6,362 bases of DNA from a bacterium UBA2214 (GTDB lineage Bacteria; Zhuqueibacterota; Zhuqueibacteria; Residuimicrobiales; Residuimicrobiaceae), in assembly GCA_002327255.1 (NCBI GenBank), contig DCUM01000098.1:1-6362 (forward strand), given 5' to 3'. Below, piece after piece: positions 6,335 through 6,362 of the stretch. Position 1 is the first letter of the stretch. Every line of letters starts with the position of its first letter. Made by a program: the position numbers and the translations under genes. The notes under the pieces are model-generated. The model was not told the DNA's origin. It saw only the letters and a list, made by a program, of their open reading frames with translations, and ran no database searches.

Positions 6335-6362
6335 AGCGGCGGACGCCGGGCGGGTTGAGGCG

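Noticed and set aside
6337..6348. CGGCG-GA-CGCCG inverted repeat after the racemase stop
   Set aside because: The loop is too small for the full stem and no T-run is visible before the window ends, so a terminator cannot be supported.

Overview
The window is ordinary bacterial chromosome: moderately GC-rich by eye, densely coded, all genes on the + strand, with no RNA genes, insertion sequences, CRISPR arrays or prophage genes visible. The gene content suggests a didermic (Gram-negative-type) bacterium. There is a lipoprotein with a classical lipobox, a secreted M64-family metallopeptidase of the kind common in the Bacteroidetes and neighbouring phyla, and a multidomain PocR/PAS hybrid-kinase-like protein. 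Both inferred promoters are of TTG-N17-TAT type. A member of the FCB group or a related candidate phylum is my best guess, held weakly, since no taxonomic marker gene is present.

Layout. Positions 1-504 hold the 3' end of an ECF-transporter ATPase gene (EcfA), the last gene of an operon that begins outside the window. Positions 505-647 are a short intergenic region with an AT-rich promoter candidate. Positions 648-2045 encode an exported M64 zinc peptidase. Only 15 bases later, at 2061-4646, comes an 861-residue cytoplasmic protein: a PocR-like sensor domain, two PAS-like domains, a histidine-kinase-like region whose catalytic motifs have decayed, and an intact C-terminal receiver. These two genes almost certainly share a transcript. 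Positions 4647-4837 are a second intergenic region with a promoter candidate and a leader that can fold in two mutually exclusive ways. Positions 4838-6334 encode a 498-residue lipoprotein built on the glutamate/aspartate racemase (MurI) fold, with both catalytic cysteines. The last 28 bases hold nothing recognisable.

How the genes may work together. The ATPase energises vitamin or metal uptake and is probably independent of the rest. The peptidase and the pseudokinase form a transcription unit that suggests a link between an envelope protease and intracellular signalling, but no substrate or partner can be read from the sequence. The exported racemase is the most unusual product. MurI normally acts in the cytoplasm to supply D-glutamate for peptidoglycan, and this copy is predicted to be lipid-anchored outside the inner membrane and is nearly twice the usual length. 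The pseudokinase and the leader preceding the racemase are the other points of real interest.
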